Made by a program: the position numbers and the translations under genes | Assembly (NCBI RefSeq): GCF_035046505.1 | Contig: NC_089823.1 | Coordinates: 228,740,604-228,804,603, forward strand | Direction: 5' to 3' | DNA length: 64,000 nucleotides | Source: Tiliqua scincoides | Lineage: Eukaryota > Chordata > Lepidosauria > Squamata > Scincidae | The notes under the pieces: model-generated | Database searches by the model: none | What the model saw: only the letters and a program-made list of their open reading frames with translations | Told to the model about the DNA's origin: nothing | Shown here: positions 30,953 through 41,929 of the stretch, piece by piece | Position numbering within the stretch: position 1 is the first letter of the stretch | How the letters are laid out: each line of letters starts with the position of its first letter

Positions 30953-31128
30953 GGGTGCAATCCTAACCAATATTCCAGCACTGACCTAGCCGCAATGCAG
31001 GCCCAAGGTACGGTAACAAACATGCCCTTACCTTGAGGAAGTCCCCCTTGACTGCCTCCCACTGCAGGATGCAGCACATGCCACATTGGCACAGCTATGT
31101 GAGTGCTGGAAAGTTGATTATTGCGCGC
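30953..31128. mobile_element. 176-bp inverted-repeat MITE (copy 3)
   Basis: The left end is GGGTGCAATCCTAACCAA and the right end AAGTTGATTATTGCGCGC. TAA flanks both sides (30950-30952 and 31129-31131). The internal order is inverted relative to 22771-22949. Non-coding. Confidence 0.6.
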
Positions 31129-31131
31129 TAA

Positions 31132-31728
31132 GGTGATAAACTGGAGCCAGGGCCCTCACTAACACTTACAATGCAACACATACATTGATTATATCTCATA
31201 TTTTCTTATTAAAAGTTGCATTCAAAATGTCACAATTAATGCCATAGTGCTACCTGTCATTACTTGGTGCATTCTAGCTGCCTTTGCAGCTCCCCCTATC
31301 TAAGGCAGTACAGAGTAGGCAAACCCATTAAGCCTTAGACCAATCAAGGCCAATGGGTAAAGCTTCCCATGAACCCAAATGGCAACCAGTATAGACACAG
31401 CTCCAGAGGTTGGGAAGAAGCTGGCAGAAAGCTGAGTGGTGCTGAGAAAAAGTGGTCACCTCAGTGGCCAGCATTGTCTCCCCTAGTCCAACAGCCATAC
31501 ACAGTCACACACAAGGCATGCTTCTGTGAAGGTAAAGGCAGAGAAATGTCACTGTCATGTGACAGGAACCAGAAGGACCCAAAGGTCCCACCTGCTCTAC
31601 TGTGCAAATCAGGTGGAGCCGCTATGTAGTGGCCTGGAGCATCAAGCTATAAGAACTGTAAGGTAGTCTGGCACTGGCCTTCCCTACTGCATAACTCATG
31701 GTCCATGTTCAGTTAGTGGATTACTCCC
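31132..31728. other. Unique-looking sequence, nothing recognised
   Basis: No gene or repeat ends. An 86-codon frame at 31369-31629 has no motif. Confidence 0.35.
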
Positions 31729-31730
31729 AG

Positions 31731-32000
31731 AGGCATAACTAGGGTGAAGCCTGAGGGGCACTTGCTCTGGGCACTATGCCAAGGGGGGACACATGAATGC
31801 CCCAGGCTCCACCCTACTTATGGAGGAGGTGTTGCCATTTCACACCCTGTGTTCCTTCTTGTGTGGAAGATCTTTTTGAAGGGGAGTCTCCACATGAGAA
31901 GGAGCAGGGGGTCCAAAGCTGCTGCTGTGAGTGTCCCTCCTCAGGGGAGGTCCTGGAAGTGGAGGACAATGTCACATGACATTGTGGTCCAGGTTCTAGG
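31731..32000. mobile_element. hAT-like fragment of the CAGAGGCATAACTAGGG group
   Basis: The left end CAGAGGCATAACTAGGGTG is followed by GCCTGAGGGGCACTTGCTC and, about 70 bp on, an inverse CAGGCTCCACCCTACTTATG. GTCACATGACATTGTGG lies near the right end. Same order as 15970-16200. No right terminus is defined. Confidence 0.45.
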
Positions 32001-32414
32001 GCAGTGTTTTATGTTTCTGATTACCCCATGTGCACCAATAAAGCAGTGCACATGTACATTCATATTGAGATAGCTTTTTGCAGGGTTTAATCAAAGTACA
32101 CATGTGCATCGGTTATTTGGAAAGAAAACAGGAGAGATGGATTCACATGGACCTAAAGGTGTAGCAAACCATGCAAACCATGCCTGACCCATCTGTCTAC
32201 ATGAGGACAATTTTTTTAAAAAGTGAACAGTGAAGGATTATTTTTGCATTGGTTCTATTCTGAAAACAAAACCAGAAAACTCAGAACACCATAATCCAGG
32301 TGAAGTTGGATTTATGGAGAACATAAGAAGTCTCATTACCTTTTCAAGAGGCACTCAAGGCGAAGAGCCATAACTCAGTAGGAGTACATGCGCATTTCAT
32401 CCAGAAAGTCCCAG

Positions 32415-32791
32415 CAGGGTCAGCCTTAGGGCAATTTGACCAATTAGGCCAAACTGGGCCCCATGCCTGGAGAAGCCCGTGCACCGGGGCAGGAGTGGAG
32501 TGCCCGCAGCCATAGTTGGCACCTTGCTCTGTAGCTGCCTCTCTGGCATAGAATCTTCCATGCTGAGGCATCGCAAGGAAAGTGCAGCAAGTGGAGCATG
32601 GCTGCTGGACGGCCATCCTGCCCACCTGCCCCTGTGTCCAGTTGGCTTGAAACTGCCAGCCCCAGAAGCAATTGGCAGTAACACTGCTGCTGGGTGCCTT
32701 CCCACTGCCGCTTAACCCCTTGCAGTGGGTATGCCCACCCCCCTGTAAAAATGTTTTGCATTGGGCTCCGCAGCTCCTAAGGTTGGCCCTG
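32415..32791. mobile_element. Non-autonomous hAT element
   Basis: CAGGGTCAGCCTTAGGG on the left pairs with CCTAAGGTTGGCCCTG on the right. The flanks AGTCCCAG (32407-32414) and GGTCCCAA (32792-32799) match at 6 of 8. The element is GC-rich, 377 bp and non-coding. Frames of 78-151 codons across it are not transposase. Confidence 0.65.
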
Positions 32792-32921
32792 GGTCCCAAG
32801 TCAAATTGCTAGTATCTTCATACAGAGCTGGGAGAGAACCCTACCTGGGACCCTGGAGATCTGCAGTTATCCAAAAGTAGACTACACTGACCTAGATGGA
32901 CCAATAGTTTGAGGTTCATAT

Positions 32922-33686
32922 GCTTGTTGGCAACCTTCAGTCTCGAAAGACTATGGTATCGCGCTCTGAAAGGTGGTTCTGGAACAGCGTCTAGTGTGGC
33001 TGAAAAGGCCAATTCGGGAGTGACAATGCCTTCCACACTGGGAGCAAGTGCAGTCTGTCCCTGGTCTGTCTCCCTGGCTATGGGCCTTCCTTCTTTGCCT
33101 CTTTGCCTCAGACTGTTGGCCAAGTGTCTCTTCAAACTGGGAAAGGCCATGTTGCACAGCCTGCCTCCAAGCGGGCCACTCAGAGGCCAGGGTTTCCCAC
33201 TTGTTGAGGTCCACTCCTAAGGCCTTCAGATCCCTCTTGCAGATGTCCTTGTATCGCAGCTGTGGTCTACCTGTAGGGCGCTTTCCTTGCACGAGTTCTC
33301 CATAGAGGAGATCCTTTGGGATCCGGCCATCATCCATTCTCACGACATGACCGAGCCAATGCAGGTGTCTCTGTTTCAGCAGTGCATACATGCTAGGGAT
33401 TCCAGCACATTCCAGGACTGTGTTGTTAGGAACTTTGTCCTGCCAGGTGATGCCAAGAATGCGTCGGAGGCAGCGCATGTGGAAAGCGTTCTGTTTCCTC
33501 TCCTGTTGTGAGCAAAGAGTCCATGACTCGCTACAGTACAGAAGTGTACTCAGGACGCAAGCTCTGTAGACCTGGATCTTGGTATGTTCCGTCAGCTTCT
33601 TGTTGGACCAGACTCTCTTTGGGAGTCTGGAAAATGTGGTAGCTGCTTTACCGATGTGTTTGTTTAGCTTGGTATCGAGAGAAAGA
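32922..33686 (-). mobile_element. 5'-truncated LINE, longest copy, 11-bp duplication
   Basis: A 765-bp insertion bounded by an exact 11-bp duplication GAGGTTCATAT (32911-32921 and 33687-33697). On the minus strand it encodes the C-terminal 245 or so residues of the LINE protein, then the 3' tail with TTTCGAGACTGAAGGTTGCC. A clean duplication and open frame indicate a fairly recent insertion. It is the best reference copy of this LINE in the window. 5' truncation is normal for target-primed reverse transcription. Confidence 0.95.
32951..33686 (-). CDS. LINE protein C-terminal fragment with zinc finger
   Basis: The reading frame is open from the truncation point to the stop. In order it shows the end of the reverse-transcriptase region (LNKHIGKAATTFSRLPKRVW, ACVLSTLLYCSESWTL), the MRCLRRILGITWQDKV and LHWLGHVVRMDDGRIPKDLL motifs typical of APE-type LINE C-termini, a basic linker, and a terminal zinc finger with C-x2-C spacing (CSQCGRHCHSRIGLFSHTR, then RC). 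The polymerase catalytic site and endonuclease lie upstream and are absent, so the fragment cannot act alone. The first Met is at about codon 71 and is not a true start. Confidence 0.85.
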
Positions 33687-33989
33687 GAGGTTCATATACT
33701 GTGGATCATACACATTCTTCCCTTGCTCTAAGCTCTCTCTAAGGCTGCAATCAAGCCTTGGAAAAGGAACTGTACAAAAAAAAAGAAAATCAGACTTCTT
33801 TTCTGTATAAAGATTTGTTGATTTCTTGAGAGTCAAAGACCTTGCGCAGAAAGTGTGTGGCTCATCTCTCTACTAATGTACATTGAATATCTGCATTCCC
33901 CCACCCCGTGCTAGCAATGGAAATGGCCCATCTGCCCCCTCCTTCCCAATTCCAATGTGAACCCTTCTAGGGTGCCTATTAGAAAAAGG

Positions 33990-34520
33990 GCCTCCTGCAT
34001 ATAAAAGATAAGTGAGTTAATAAAAATCTAAACTACATGAGAGGCAAGAGTAAATGGGGCATATAATTTTTTCATGAACCAGTCCCTTAAGTTTCGTCTT
34101 GCTAAAACATCCTGGATTTTTCTACATATTTATGAAAATAAAAAGTCACTGCCCTGATAGTTAAAGCACAACCTGCTTAACAGTTCCCTGCATTATTCCC
34201 TCTGTCAAAAAAGTCCAATATCGGCTATTGATGTTCACACAAAAGACAGAATAATAATGTGTTTTGCACTTGCAGCGATCACGGCAAGCTTTTTTAAAAA
34301 AAAATCACTGGGCTTGGAAAACACCATTTCCAGTTTGCCCACGTTTATCCACATTTGTTTTCAAGGCAGCCATCAAGGCTGGGAGGCAAAGAAAACCGCT
34401 ACTTAAGGCAAAAATTCATGTTCCAATATAATCCTTTGGCTATCAATGACAGTTCTTAAATGCTTTTGCTCTTTATCCAAGCCAGTAGTATTTGAATTAT
34501 GCAAATACTCTGAATTACAT
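33990..34520. other. AT-rich repeat-free block, conserved-element candidate
   Basis: Holds ATTTATGAAAATAAAAAGTC, GTTAATAAAAATCTAAAC and CTATTGATGTTCACAC motifs, and no repeat ends. It is similar in character to 29690-30180. Confidence 0.28.
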
Positions 34521-34790
34521 AGCTTGGAGCAGAATGAATGGATAGTCCTTTAAACTAAGGGTGAATTCCGCAACATTCAGGTTTGGGGAAGAATTTCAGA
34601 GGTTTGGAAAGCCCACTTCAACAGGAGAGGAAAGATCTTGGACCTTCCAACATTCTTGTCCACTTGGAGAAGCTGGCTGAGCTCTTAGTGTGCTGGGACT
34701 AAAGGGAAATTTTCAATGCCCTTTGGGGTTTGTCATCTTTTGAGTGACATTTTACAAGTCCCAAAGGACACTACAATAGTCCCAGCGTCC

Positions 34791-34906
34791 TAAGAACATA
34801 AGAACAGCCCCACTGGATCAGGCCATAAGCCCATCTAGTCCAGCTTCCTGTATCTCACTGTGGCCCACCAAATGCCCCAGGGAGCACACCAGATAACACC
34901 ACACCC
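34791..34906 (-). mobile_element. CR1 LINE 3' fragment, minus strand
   Basis: TAAGAACATAAGAACAGCCC through AGTCCAGCTTCCTGTATC and CCAAATGCCCCAGGGAGCAC is the CR1 3' end inverted. It is cut at the right by the hAT element starting at 34911. Confidence 0.82.
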
Positions 34907-34910
34907 TACT

Positions 34911-35121
34911 CAGCTATTTTCAACTTCGGTGCTGCAGCACATTGGTGGGTTGCGAATGGTCTTCAGGTGTGTTGCAGGAGTTTGAGGGAGGGCCATATAT
35001 TCATAGGGGGATGTGAGTCCCTGGCCAGCAGCGTGGTGTGCGTTGTCAATTGTAAGGTGCCCCTTGACCATTTTAGTGCCTTCTCAGCATGCCATGAGTT
35101 GAAAACAGTTGAAAATCACTG
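34911..35121. mobile_element. Non-autonomous hAT element
   Basis: The left end CAGCTATTTTCAACTTCGG and right end CAGTTGAAAATCACTG are inverted repeats of the CAGTG.TTTTCAAC class. Related in end sequence to 52980-53218. The flanking duplication is imperfect. Confidence 0.55.
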
Positions 35122-35629
35122 CACTACTGCAGGAGATTAACTATAGGGGGCAAAATGCAGGTATTGCAGGTGCTTCATATGCCTTGTAGATGTACCTCCC
35201 ACTCGCTATCAGGGAAAGCACAGCTGCTTGGAACAATGTTGCCATGCAGGAAAAACCGCCACACATCCCTGTGAATGGTGCAATCTGGCTTTCACTGAGA
35301 TCCGGCAGGAGTGTGCAGCGTCTCTGGGTGCAGAAGAAATGCAGAGGTGCACCACATCTCCCTTCAGGATCCTTGAAATATGCATACTTCCCTGAAGTAT
35401 GATAGGGATGAGAGGATTTTCCCCTGTACCATTCTTTCATTATTCATGTTGGATGCTCTGCCTCAGGATCCACTCCTTCCAATATCTGCTTTAACTAGGA
35501 CAATGTCTGACACCAATTCTGGAATTTAAGGATACACACTTTACCATTCATCTCATTGGTTCGTTTTATCTCCCCTTCCCACCCACCACTTGCTCAACAT
35601 TAATTATGTGCATTAATAGTGTAAAAAAG

Positions 35630-35790
35630 CAATGCTGCCGTGATTGTCTCAAGATTCTTTCTTGTGTACACCTGAGTATTGGTAAAACACCACACACAAA
35701 TTATGATGGACTGAAGACACTATGATGTCACATTTGCCTCTTTTGCAGTGTTTTTTTCAATGCACACAAGTGCATGGCTGATAGAGTGGG
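35630..35790. repeat. Fold-back repeat (TAAAACACTGCA type), third copy
   Basis: TATTGGTAAAACACCACACAC is opposed to TTTTGCAGTGTTTTTTTCAA, matching the units at 25265-25500. Diverged. Confidence 0.4.
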
Positions 35791-35869
35791 AAATGGGTGC
35801 AGTGATAGCCGCACATGAAATTAAGGTGATGAAAACTGACAAACTCTACCTGTCCAAAGGCATACAAAA

Positions 35870-36015
35870 TACCGCAGACACTCGCCTATAAGTGGATCCC
35901 ACAGATAAGTCAAGGGCAGGTTTTGAGCCAACAGGGAATTTTCTATGACCGTCGGATAAGTCAGGGGTTAAACTTAGGAGGGTGTCTGACTATAGTTTTG
36001 TCTGATTTTACCTGA
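35870..36015. repeat. Dispersed repeat fragment (CGCCTATAAGTGGATCCC type)
   Basis: ACACTCGCCTATAAGTGGAT, then AGATAAGTCAAGGGCAGG, then CGGATAAGTCAGGGG follows a repeat I recall as common in sauropsid genomes. Class unknown, no ends visible. Confidence 0.35.
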
Positions 36016-36193
36016 GACCAGATCCTGAAAAATAACCTACCACTAATTGTTACCTAAGAACTGTACAGTCTCCAATTTATTAAAAACATAGAGAAAGATC
36101 ATAAGATACATTTTTATTCTTTCTAATTTCTGGTCTTCACCACCTTTTTGTAAACACTATCAGAGTAAGTGCACTGTAAACATACCAGTAAAA

Positions 36194-36685
36194 GAGTGGT
36201 TCCCAACCTGGTATTCATGTACTCCCAGAGACACTCCACAGGACCTTTAGGGGTACTTGAAAAAGAATTGAATAATGGCAGAAAAAGGCAGGTCATGCTC
36301 CGGAATGCCTTGCAAGGACCAGCAAGGCAGGAAGGGAGGTAGCTAGTTGGCTGTGTAAACCCCACCAATAGCTAGTTTTCAGTCATCAATTCATGTATGA
36401 ACCAGTGATTGAAAACTAGCACAGTAAAAAAGCTGAAACATAATATGGAAAGTGATCAATCACCCAGAATTTCTCAGGACACTTCTGGTGCAAAACAGTG
36501 CAAAGGCAGAGTCTTCTGTTCTTCAAACAGATGGAAAGAGAAAATATGTGATGAATACATGAAGTCTGGGTTTTCATAGAGAGGAGATGAGGGCTTGTAT
36601 TATTACATTTTGTTTATATGAAAGGTACAATATATGGAAATGGGTTGCCAAGGGATATACAAGTGAAAAAGGTTGGGAACCACTG
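36194..36685. mobile_element. Non-autonomous hAT element
   Basis: GAGTGGTTCCCAACCTGG at the left pairs with AAGGTTGGGAACCACTG at the right. The flanks CAGTAAAA (36186-36193) and CAGGAGAA (36686-36693) match at 6 of 8. No transposase frame in 492 bp. Confidence 0.68.
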
Positions 36686-36689
36686 CAGG

Positions 36690-37420
36690 AGAACCATGAA
36701 TCAAATCCACCTTTAAGGTGTCTGGTGTGTTAAGCCAGCAGCTCTACATATAGCATACAACTTACAACACATAACTGGGAGTGTGCAATTCAATTCACAG
36801 TAGAGAGATGAGATATTCGCAACCCTTTTTACTCAGAAGTAGACCCACTGCTTTCCATGGTTGTTATTCTTAAGTAACAGTGCATTGAATTGTAGCCTGG
36901 GACTTTGCCTCAAATGGAAAGGAGGATCCCATCCTCCTGTTGAAAAAAACAGACCGGCTTTGCAAGCATTTGCAAAAGAGAAGGAAGGAGAATAAAAGGT
37001 TAACTTTGGCTGGAATTTCCCAGTTGCTGTAGAAACAAATGATCTCTTTGGTGCCTGCCTGCTGCTTGAGAAAGAAACAAAACTTTTCAGAGTGGAAAGG
37101 CTCTGCCCTCTGATTGACCTGGAGATAAGGCGAAGTGATAATTGGAGCTTGATTACTTGGCAAAAATTTTACTAACTATAGTCGAATATCTAAGGTATGT
37201 AAGGAAAAAGGAACATTCAGTTCCAGCCTTGATTTGAGGAAAGGTGTGCTGTTTAAGGCAGTAAATGGGTACAGAAGGCACCCTGCACTCATCTCACCTA
37301 GGCACCCATTTGTTTGACTGTTCGCAGTATTTCTGTCCTGCCTTTCTCCCCAAAGGGACCCAAATTTGTCCCTGTCCTCTTCCCCCTCTCCCCACCACTC
37401 TGTTTGTTTGACTGTTTGTT
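36690..37420. other. Unique-looking sequence, nothing recognised
   Basis: Minus frames of 97 and 84 codons lack motifs. ACTCAGAAGTAGACCCACTG at about 36833 may be a worn copy of the short palindromic MITE. Confidence 0.35.
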
Positions 37421-37424
37421 GTTT

Positions 37425-37602
37425 GCGCAACCTCCTGATTTTAGAAATGGGCTATATCACAAGGCCAGATGCAAGGGAGGGCACCAGGATGAGGTCTCTT
37501 GTTATCTGGTGTGCTCCCTGGGGCATTTGGTGGGCCGCTGTGAGATACAGGAAGCTGGACTAGATGGGCCTATGGCCTGATCCCGTGGGGCTGTTCTTAT
37601 GT
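37425..37602 (+). mobile_element. CR1 LINE 3' end fragment
   Basis: GCGCAACCTCCTGATTTTAG through GGAAGCTGGACTAGATGG and GGGGCTGTTCTTATG. Close to the copy at 57341-57588 over its full length. Confidence 0.85.
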
Positions 37603-38125
37603 GATTTGAAAACAATCAACAGAGAGTGCAAAATTGGGAGAAGCCATGTCACACTTCCACTCCTGCTACCTGTAGAACAGAACAGCACAGCCAGGAGGGA
37701 GAGGTAGGTAAGCTGGGGGAGGGGGATGTGTGCAGGTAGGTGACAGTGGCATCTATGCTGATCCTGACCAGGAAGAGGGCCACTTCCATCTTCATCTTCT
37801 CCCCTCCTTCTTGCTCATGCAGAAGGAATGCTGGGCAGGCATGCCGAGATGGCAGATAATTTGGAACTCCAGAACCTGGGAATTTCAGAGGCATCTTTAG
37901 TTTTGCTACAGCCCTATTCCAACAGGGCATTTGCAACTGTAGAATACAGCTCTGCTGTCCTAAATGGCTATATTGGAACCCCATCACAAACAGCAGCAGT
38001 GTGGAAAGCTAGCTGTCTGACTCATTGATCTTCACCACTGAAGGTAAACCAGGGGTGAGGATGGGGGAGGGGTGCACAGAAAGGGTTGGTGTTGGGAGAA
38101 ATGGGGCCAGAATCACAGCTTCTGG

Positions 38126-38453
38126 TGGTAGGGTGCCCAGATGACATAACCGCCAAAGAGGACAAGGCACCCCCAAATGCAGGACATCCAAGAAAAATGT
38201 ACAACATGACAAAATAAAAGCTAAGAACACTTGTATATTGATTTCAGGTGGTTAATTTTTAAACACTATATTATATGCAATATAGTTTTAAATTTAATAA
38301 TAATTTATTACATGTAATTTATTAATGACAAGAAAGCAACGTGCTGTCTGCAGGGGCCTGCTCACAGGGAAAAGGAGGGCATTTAATTTCTTTTCCAGGA
38401 CACAAGGCTAGAAAAGAGGACATGTTCTGGAAAAAGAGGATATCTGGTCACTC
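38126..38453. mobile_element. hAT-like element (AGGGTG.CCAGAT ends)
   Basis: The left end TAGGGTGCCCAGATGACAT and right end GGATATCTGGTCACTC are imperfect inverted repeats, a class known as hAT in vertebrates. GAGGACAAGGC and GAGGACATGTTC lie inside each end. The interior at 38225-38335 is AT-rich. No clear 8-bp duplication. Confidence 0.45.
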
Positions 38454-38499
38454 GTCAGGAGGGCATAGAAGGGACAGGCAAAAGGCGGATATTGGAGAC

Positions 38500-38757
38500 A
38501 AGCCCTCCACCAATATCCTTTGTTCTCCTTTGGTCCTGACACACCTCCTTGCCTCTACTCAGACTTGCACCAGCTAAAGTGCTGGCACAGGTTCAAAGAC
38601 ACCCTCAGGGGCCCATGCAGGTGCAGAGTAAGGTTCGTAAACAAAAAGTTTACTTGTGCCTCTGTCCCCAAATGATCTATGGCTGTTCATAGGGTAGAGC
38701 AGAGCCTGGGTTGGTGCCTCTGCACCCTGTGGGCAGGCACTAATTAGAATTGGGCCC
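38500..38757. mobile_element. Inverted-repeat element fragment, right half
   Basis: CAGACTTGCACCAGCTAAAG through TTAGAATTGGGCCCC, matching right halves of the GCCCAATCC group. The left terminus is lost. Confidence 0.35.
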
Positions 38758-38761
38758 CAAG

Positions 38762-39207
38762 AGGTGCAACTCACTGCCACAGCATCACAATGTCATGTGA
38801 CATCATGATGTCATTTCTGGATTCTCCCCAGTGGAGGAAATGTTGGTGGCTTTGTGCCCCCATTCCTTCTGTGGAGGCTTCCCGTTGAAGGAGAGGTAGT
38901 GGGAAGGGTACAAAGCCATGGGGAGGTAATGGGGAGGGTACAAAGACCTCCTCTTCCAGGGAGATCCAAGAAGTGACTGCCTTGCACTATTTGTGGTGCA
39001 AGGCAGTCACTTTCAGGTTCTCCCTGAAGGTGGGGGTGCTCAGCGTGGCAACTTCATGGCCCCATTCTTTCTCCAGTGGTGGCTCCCCTATGAAGGAGAA
39101 GGAATGGGGGCACAAAGCCATCAGCCTTCGTAACTAGGGCAGAGTCTGGGGGGCATGCACCCGGTGCAGGGACCCCTCAAGTTTCACCCTAGTTATGCCT
39201 CTGTGGG
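38762..39207. mobile_element. hAT-like CAGAGGCATAACTAGGG element, inverted
   Basis: The right end TTTCACCCTAGTTATGCCTCTG is the complement of the left end at 31731. GTCATGTGACATCATG is near the left. A short opposed pair CGTAACTAGGGCAGAGTCTG (39126-39145) and CACCCTAGTTATGCC (39186-39200) forms a fold-back at the right. Confidence 0.45.
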
Positions 39208-39481
39208 CCCTTAGTGTATACTAAATAGTAGGAGAACAAGTTTTTGTTCAACCTGTATTTTGAAGCACACATGTAGTATTAAAAATGAATCCGTTGCTTG
39301 TACACCATAAGACAGTAGCCATGAGATTCTCTTGATACTAACATTTCATCAGCTTGGTAACTGACACTGACACACAATTTCTTGGCAGCAGATGGTTTCT
39401 TTGGCATTCAGCGCTCCAGGACTCCATCTGAAAAGGGTACAATCTTTATAGAGTACTAACAAACTGAAACATGGTGGATTT

Positions 39482-39598
39482 ATTCATTTAAGAGAATTAT
39501 TCATTTAACTTTTTTCACCACTTAGCATTTAGATTCATTTACTATTCATTTATTCTCCCCATTGACATTCATTTATGCATTTATCAAATATTCATTTA
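39482..39598 (+). repeat. Six-copy ATTCATTTA cluster
   Basis: The 9-mer ATTCATTTA occurs exactly six times in 117 bp: 39482, 39499, 39533, 39544, 39567 and 39590 (starts). Spacings are irregular (17, 34, 11, 23, 23), so it is not a simple tandem repeat. It may be a clustered binding site or a worn minisatellite. Confidence 0.7.
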
Positions 39599-39999
39599 AA
39601 TAGGTTTCATCCTAACTACAGTAACTATAGTGACAGATTTGCAATATTTTCTGTTCTTTAACAGAGGCTAATTCTTGGAAAGACTACAGAGCAAGGCGAG
39701 GCCAGTTGGTCTGTCACATTCCTTAACCACAACATTTTTCCAGCCACCTTCTTCCACGCAGTGATGGTGCCAAAGTTCAGAAAATAGGGTCTCCTACCGG
39801 TGAACACATCAATTCACTTGCAAAATCTAATTATAAGCTGAGCCCAAACTCAACACACTCAGCTCATAATGGCTCTGCCAGTGCCATCACAGATCTCTCA
39901 TGCTGCACCCATACATGCTGCACCCATACACGCCCTTCCCATTTATCTGGTGGCAGTAATATGGCAATCTCACTTGAACCTCTATCCCTCCATCTCTCC

Positions 40000-40593
40000 T
40001 GTTTTGCCAAATCCCTGATCTGAGCTTTGCCTAAAGGTCTTATGCCCACTTTAAACTAATTAGTTCGCCCAGCTTAACCACAGCTAGATCTAGCAGACTG
40101 CAAAAGCTACTTGTGCCCTAGCACCAGCAGAAAGGAGACCAGTAGTGGCTTGCCTATAAGTCTGCAGGGTCCCTCCTCCCAGCTCTCCAAGCAGCAGTCC
40201 TTCAGGTACAACAGAACCACCTCAGCTCTCCACCACTCAGCAGTCTACTTGACTAGTCTGTAAGTCAGTGTGCCAGCTAATCCATCCAAAAGTCCAGTAA
40301 GTCATACAGCAGTCCATTGGTTCATTAGCAGAGTCATGGGTCAGTCCATGAGCTGACAGCCAGTAAGTTAGATAGCCAGAGAGTCCGTTGATGAGTTAAC
40401 AGGTCAGTTAGCCAGCAAGTCTCCTCGCCCTCCTCATCTTTCACTATAACCCACAAGCCCTTCCTGCATCAGGTGCTTCTTATATCCCTAGAGTCCTCAT
40501 TACCTCTAGTGGCTGCAGCAGTGCAGCACACCCTCTGCTGCAAGCCTGTATTCTTAACCCTGTATTCCCCAGAGAAAAGGGCCACCACGGACA
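40000..40593 (-). mobile_element. Solo-LTR-like repeat (copy 3)
   Basis: On the minus strand it begins TGTCCGTGGTGGCCC, carries a TATA-like GGGATATAAGAAGC and ends GGATTTGGCAAAACA, in the same order as 6379-7024 and 9372-9831. The middle includes repeated GACT/CTGGC-type short units. It is a fossil without an internal region. The family is not recognised. Confidence 0.42.
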
Positions 40594-40659
40594 CCTCATC
40601 CTATCTCCTTGCCAGATCTTCTGAAATTCCAATACACCTCCCCAGCACGCTGAATGCTG

Positions 40660-40882
40660 CAGTGGTTCTCAAACTCTTTCATGACCCTAGAGGCTGCTGC
40701 CTGATTTATCGGTGCCAAGGGGTGTGGCTATAATGATGATTGGGCAGTAGCGCTCCCCCCAGGTAACAGCTTGTTTAACCCTTGGTGCACATAGCCTAAT
40801 CTGCCCTCTTAATTTTGCAAACCATCAAAAATGGGGTCATGATCCACTGGTGGGTCCTTGATCCACTGTTTGTGAACCACTG
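40660..40882. mobile_element. Non-autonomous hAT element
   Basis: CAGTGGTTCTCAAACTC at the left pairs with CTGTTTGTGAACCACTG at the right. GGTGGGTCCTTGATCCAC near the right end matches the 23115-23194 fragment class. No clear duplication. Non-coding, 223 bp. Confidence 0.6.
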
Positions 40883-41089
40883 TGTAACAGCATCCTTCTA
40901 GGCACAAGAGTTCAACAGAAATTTTTTCATGGAAGGGGAAGGAATGGGGTGGAGACCGGGCAGGGATGGAGGTGTTTTGAGGCTGGGAAAAGGGTGGTAT
41001 CAGCGGCAACTTCCCCAGCCCTCTGAAGGCTTCCAGACAGGGGCAAGAAAGGCAGCTGGGGGTGGGGGCAAGGAAGATGCTGCCACCCC

Positions 41090-41090
<1 letters not shown>

Positions 41091-41154
<64 letters not shown>
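41091..41154. repeat. (ATT)n microsatellite
   Basis: About 21 ATT units, at the 3' edge of an L2-type tail read on the minus strand. Confidence 0.95.
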
Positions 41155-41155
<1 letters not shown>

Positions 41156-41200
41156 AGTATTTATATACCGCTTTTCAATGGAAAGTTCACAAAGCAGTAG
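41155..41200 (-). mobile_element. L2-type 3' tail remnant
   Basis: On the minus strand: AAAGCGGTATATAAATACTG followed by the ATT microsatellite. This matches the tail of the SINE at 57690-58077. Only the tail remains. Confidence 0.5.
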
Positions 41201-41334
41201 GGCTGGTGCCCCATGGTCCTTGCCCCCCTTGACCTCCCCTGGTATGCCAGTGCTATAGGCACTTTAGAATAGGGGCCCATTCTTTTGCTCCTCTAAGAAT
41301 AGGAATTAAATTTTTAAATGTAAGGGAAAGTAAG

Positions 41335-41927
41335 AGCCCAATCCTAACGGGCAGCCCAATCCTGAGCTGTCCAGGGCACCCCGGCTCGGCAGCACCGCAA
41401 GGGCTGCAGCTGAATCCAGCACCTCCCACGCTACCGTGGGAGGCACCTCGGGAGTAGGGGATGTTCATCCCCTTCCCCTGGGTAAGTGAGGCAGCCCTGC
41501 AGTGGGGCTACTCTCTTTAGCGGCGACCAAAAGGTCAGGCAACCTAAAGTAAAGGCGCTCATGTAAGGCACGCAGCCTTCACGAGCGCCTAGGATCCTGT
41601 GGAGTGGAGCTCTGTGGGTCCTCCTCCCACCCGCCTCCTGGCACGCCTCCGGCACACCCCCTCCCCTTGTCACACTAGCCTCCCCCCTCCCTGGAACGCG
41701 CCTGTCCCTGCCCCTGTTTGCTGTTCTGCAGCCTGGCGGTGTCATCCACTGCCAGGCCGCGGACGCTCCACCACCGCCCCGCGCTAGCCCAGCGCTAGCC
41801 CAGCACTGGTCGGCGCTGAGCTAGCACCGGTGCAAGCTCAGCGGTGAGCCCCTCGAATGTGCCTTACGGCATGTTTGCGACTGTTTTCGGTGGCACAGGG
41901 CCGTGCCACCAGGTTCAGGGTCGGGCT
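41335..41927. mobile_element. GC-rich AGCCCAATCC element (copy 1)
   Basis: AGCCCAATCCTAACGGGC is followed at once by a second AGCCCAATCCTGAGCTG terminus. The right end is AGGTTCAGGGTCGGGCT. Homologous along its length to 49497-50059 (CACCTCCCAC, CTTTAGCGGCGACCAAAAGG). The doubled left end suggests insertion beside or into another copy. CpG-rich and non-coding. The 104-codon frame is compositional. Confidence 0.65.
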
Positions 41928-41929
41928 GT

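Noticed and set aside
40929-41258. Leucine-repeat protein
   Set aside because: The poly-leucine run is the translation of an (ATT)n microsatellite.
41380-41900. CpG island promoter
   Set aside because: The GC-rich CpG-bearing blocks here and at 43000-43300 and 49500-50050 coincide with copies of one transposable-element family.
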